A DNA stretch of 8,470 bases from Clostridiales bacterium (lineage in GTDB: Bacteria; Bacillota; Clostridia; Oscillospirales; QAMX01): assembly GCA_012841675.1 (NCBI GenBank), contig DUUG01000175.1, forward strand, positions 1-8,470, read 5' to 3'. Positions within the stretch are counted from its first letter, which is position 1. Each line of letters starts with the position of its first letter. Shown piece by piece: positions 7,897 to 8,470 of this stretch. The translations under genes were made by a program, and so were the position numbers. The notes under the pieces are model-generated. The model was not told the origin of the DNA. It worked only from the letters and a program-made list of their open reading frames with translations, and made no database searches.

Positions 7897-7928
7897 TTTG
7901 TATGACCCAAGCGAGAGAGGTGAGTGCG

Positions 7929-8129
7929 ATGAAACAGGGGATCCACCCCAAGTATGAGCAGACAAAAATCCAATGTGCTTGCGGCGCCGTGTTTGAAACC
8001 GGCTCTACCAAGAAGGATATGCGCGTGGAAAGCTGCTCAAACTGCCATCCGTTCTTTACGGGGCGTCAGAAGCTGGTTGACACCGGCGGACGTGTGGACA
8101 AGTTTAAAAAGCGTTTTGGTATGAAGTAA
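7929..8129 (+). CDS. rpmE: 50S ribosomal protein L31, zinc-binding type
   Basis: This 66-residue protein begins MKQGIHPKYEQTKI and has the L31 family's characteristic ETGST segment and PFFTG segment. L31 sits at the central protuberance of the 50S subunit and contributes to the bridge with the 30S head. Four cysteines in a CxC plus CxxC arrangement (C16, C18, C36, C39) mark the zinc-containing (C+) paralogue. The zinc-free YtiA/RpmE2 type, induced under zinc limitation, lacks them. ATG 7929 is preferred over an in-frame ATG at 7902 because AGGTGA at 7918-7923 precedes it by 5 nt and the protein then starts exactly where L31 normally does. It is monocistronic, with its own promoter upstream and a terminator 16 bp after the stop. 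Confidence 0.97.
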   Translation: MKQGIHPKYEQTKIQCACGAVFETGSTKKDMRVESCSNCHPFFTGRQKLVDTGGRVDKFKKRFGMK

Positions 8130-8145
8130 GCTAGGGCACTGTAAT

Positions 8146-8179
8146 GACAGAGGCTTAAATTTCTTAAGCCTCTGTCTTT
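8146..8179 (+). terminator. Terminator of rpmE
   Basis: A perfect 13-bp stem, GACAGAGGCTTAA (8146-8158) with TTAAGCCTCTGTC (8164-8176), has a 5-nt loop and is followed by TTTCATTC. The stem is very strong but the T tract is short, so termination may be less than complete. Confidence 0.85.
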
Positions 8180-8218
8180 CATTCACCCTAAATGCTAAAT
8201 GCTTTAACGCAACAGAGA

Positions 8219-8279
8219 ATGTTCCAAACAATACCAAATCGAAAAAACGAAAAAGGTATTGACAAGCGGAACGGAACAT
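8219..8279 (+). repeat. Nested inverted repeats around the first rrn-type promoter
   Basis: Two exact 7-bp inverted repeats are nested: ATGTTCC 8219-8225 with GGAACAT 8273-8279, and CAATACC 8229-8235 with GGTATTG 8255-8261. A small TCG/CGA dyad lies in the middle. The inner right arm covers the start of the -35 hexamer and the outer right arm reaches the extended -10 of the promoter at 8259-8287. The dyad could be a protein-binding site or, if transcribed from upstream, a hairpin. Confidence 0.45.
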
Positions 8280-8287
8280 GGTAAAAT
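8259..8287 (+). promoter_or_regulatory. Strong tandem promoter P1 of the inferred rRNA operon
   Basis: A perfect -35 TTGACA at 8259-8264, a 17-nt spacer, and -10 TAAAAT at 8282-8287, with a TG dinucleotide at 8279-8280 giving an extended -10. Transcription should start near 8294. It lies 86 bp upstream of a second, even stronger promoter; that tandem spacing is typical of Firmicutes rRNA operons. Confidence 0.8.
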
Positions 8288-8290
8288 ATT

Positions 8291-8318
8291 ATGTCGGATC
8301 GGCTCTCGAATGTCGGAT
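8291..8318 (+). repeat. Short direct repeat at the P1 start site
   Basis: ATGTCGGAT occurs at 8291-8299 and again at 8310-8318, a spacing of 19 bp (just under two helical turns), at and just after the predicted P1 start. This is compatible with a paired protein-binding site but short enough to be chance. Confidence 0.35.
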
Positions 8319-8344
8319 TGTAAAAATAACATTTCAAATAAGTA

Positions 8345-8373
8345 TTGACAGAGCGAGTTAGATATGATATAAT
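8345..8373 (+). promoter_or_regulatory. Consensus tandem promoter P2 of the inferred rRNA operon
   Basis: TTGACA at 8345-8350, exactly 17 nt, then TATAAT at 8368-8373, preceded by TGA at 8365-8367 (extended -10). This is a full match to the sigma-A consensus. Promoters this perfect are mostly found upstream of rRNA and tRNA operons. The start should be near 8380. Confidence 0.9.
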
Positions 8374-8379
8374 AAGATT

Positions 8380-8470
8380 TGTTGACGCCGATTTGGAAGA
8401 GGGCGAAAACAAGAAAAGCCTGTACCTTGTAAATTAAACAATGAACCAAGCGAAAGCACCAGAGTTTTAG
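8380..8470 (+). promoter_or_regulatory. Leader of an rRNA operon with boxA-like antitermination motif
   Basis: No protein frame with a ribosome binding site follows P2. At 8421-8434, TGTACCTTGTAAAT resembles boxA (TGCTCTTTGAAAA in Bacillus), which recruits NusB/NusE-type antitermination factors. It runs into AAATTAAACAATG, a string common before 16S and 23S genes in Clostridia and Bacilli. The 16S 5' end (AGAGTTTGATC) is not reached: the similar AGAGTTTTAG at 8461-8470 diverges at the fifth T, so it is leader sequence. The rRNA gene is inferred to lie beyond the edge, not seen. Confidence 0.6.

Noticed and set aside
7902..7928. An upstream in-frame ATG that would add MTQAREVSA to L31
   Set aside because: The strong Shine-Dalgarno sequence at 7918-7923 serves ATG 7929, and L31 proteins start at MKQGIHP. 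The longer start would place the ribosome binding site inside the gene.
8188..8449. Two overlapping minus-strand frames of 74 and 81 residues
   Set aside because: They cover the tandem promoters and leader, have Phe/Ser/Ile-rich low-information translations, and lack ribosome binding sites.
8461..8470. AGAGTTTTAG as the start of 16S rRNA
   Set aside because: The 16S 5' end reads AGAGTTTGATC. The match fails after AGAGTTT, so the 16S gene has not started within the window.
1..8470. CRISPR arrays, insertion sequences, att sites or tRNA genes
   Set aside because: No regularly spaced repeats, no transposase or integrase frame, no terminal inverted repeats with target duplications, and no cloverleaf with a GGTTCGA-type T-loop were seen.

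Overview
The window looks like a chromosomal stretch from a moderate-GC member of the Firmicutes, probably class Clostridia. The evidence is an AddAB-type (not RecBCD-type) recombination nuclease, strong TTGACA/TATAAT promoters, GGAGG-like ribosome binding sites, a zinc-type ribosomal protein L31, and an rRNA leader of Firmicutes style at the right edge. The genus cannot be fixed from this sequence. All confident genes are on the + strand, and no transposon, phage or CRISPR signature is visible.

Layout. Positions 1-291 hold the 3' end of a hexapeptide-repeat acetyltransferase of serine acetyltransferase type. Positions 292-803 contain no credible protein gene. They hold a self-contained unit: a promoter (319-348), an RNA of about 365 nt with many mutually compatible helices, and a strong intrinsic terminator (672-720). 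I could not match this RNA to any family I know, and it is the most interesting object here. It is followed by a separate promoter (746-774) for the addB-addA operon. addB (804-4175) and addA (4138-7803) overlap by 38 nt and fill most of the window. They encode the two subunits of the helicase-nuclease that processes double-strand breaks for RecA loading.

At 7841-7869 a strong extended -10 promoter drives rpmE (7929-8129, ribosomal protein L31), with a short hairpin in its leader and a terminator at 8146-8179. The last 300 bases contain no gene. They hold two very strong tandem promoters 86 bp apart (the second is a perfect TTGACA-N17-TATAAT) and then a boxA-like motif of the kind found in rRNA operon leaders. 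A 16S rRNA gene therefore very likely starts just beyond the right edge.

How the parts relate. addAB is a genome-maintenance operon. rpmE and the inferred rRNA operon are ribosome production units that are transcribed independently of it but sit next to each other. The structured RNA is insulated on both sides, by its own promoter and by a terminator before addB, so it is more likely a free-standing small RNA than a riboswitch of addB.
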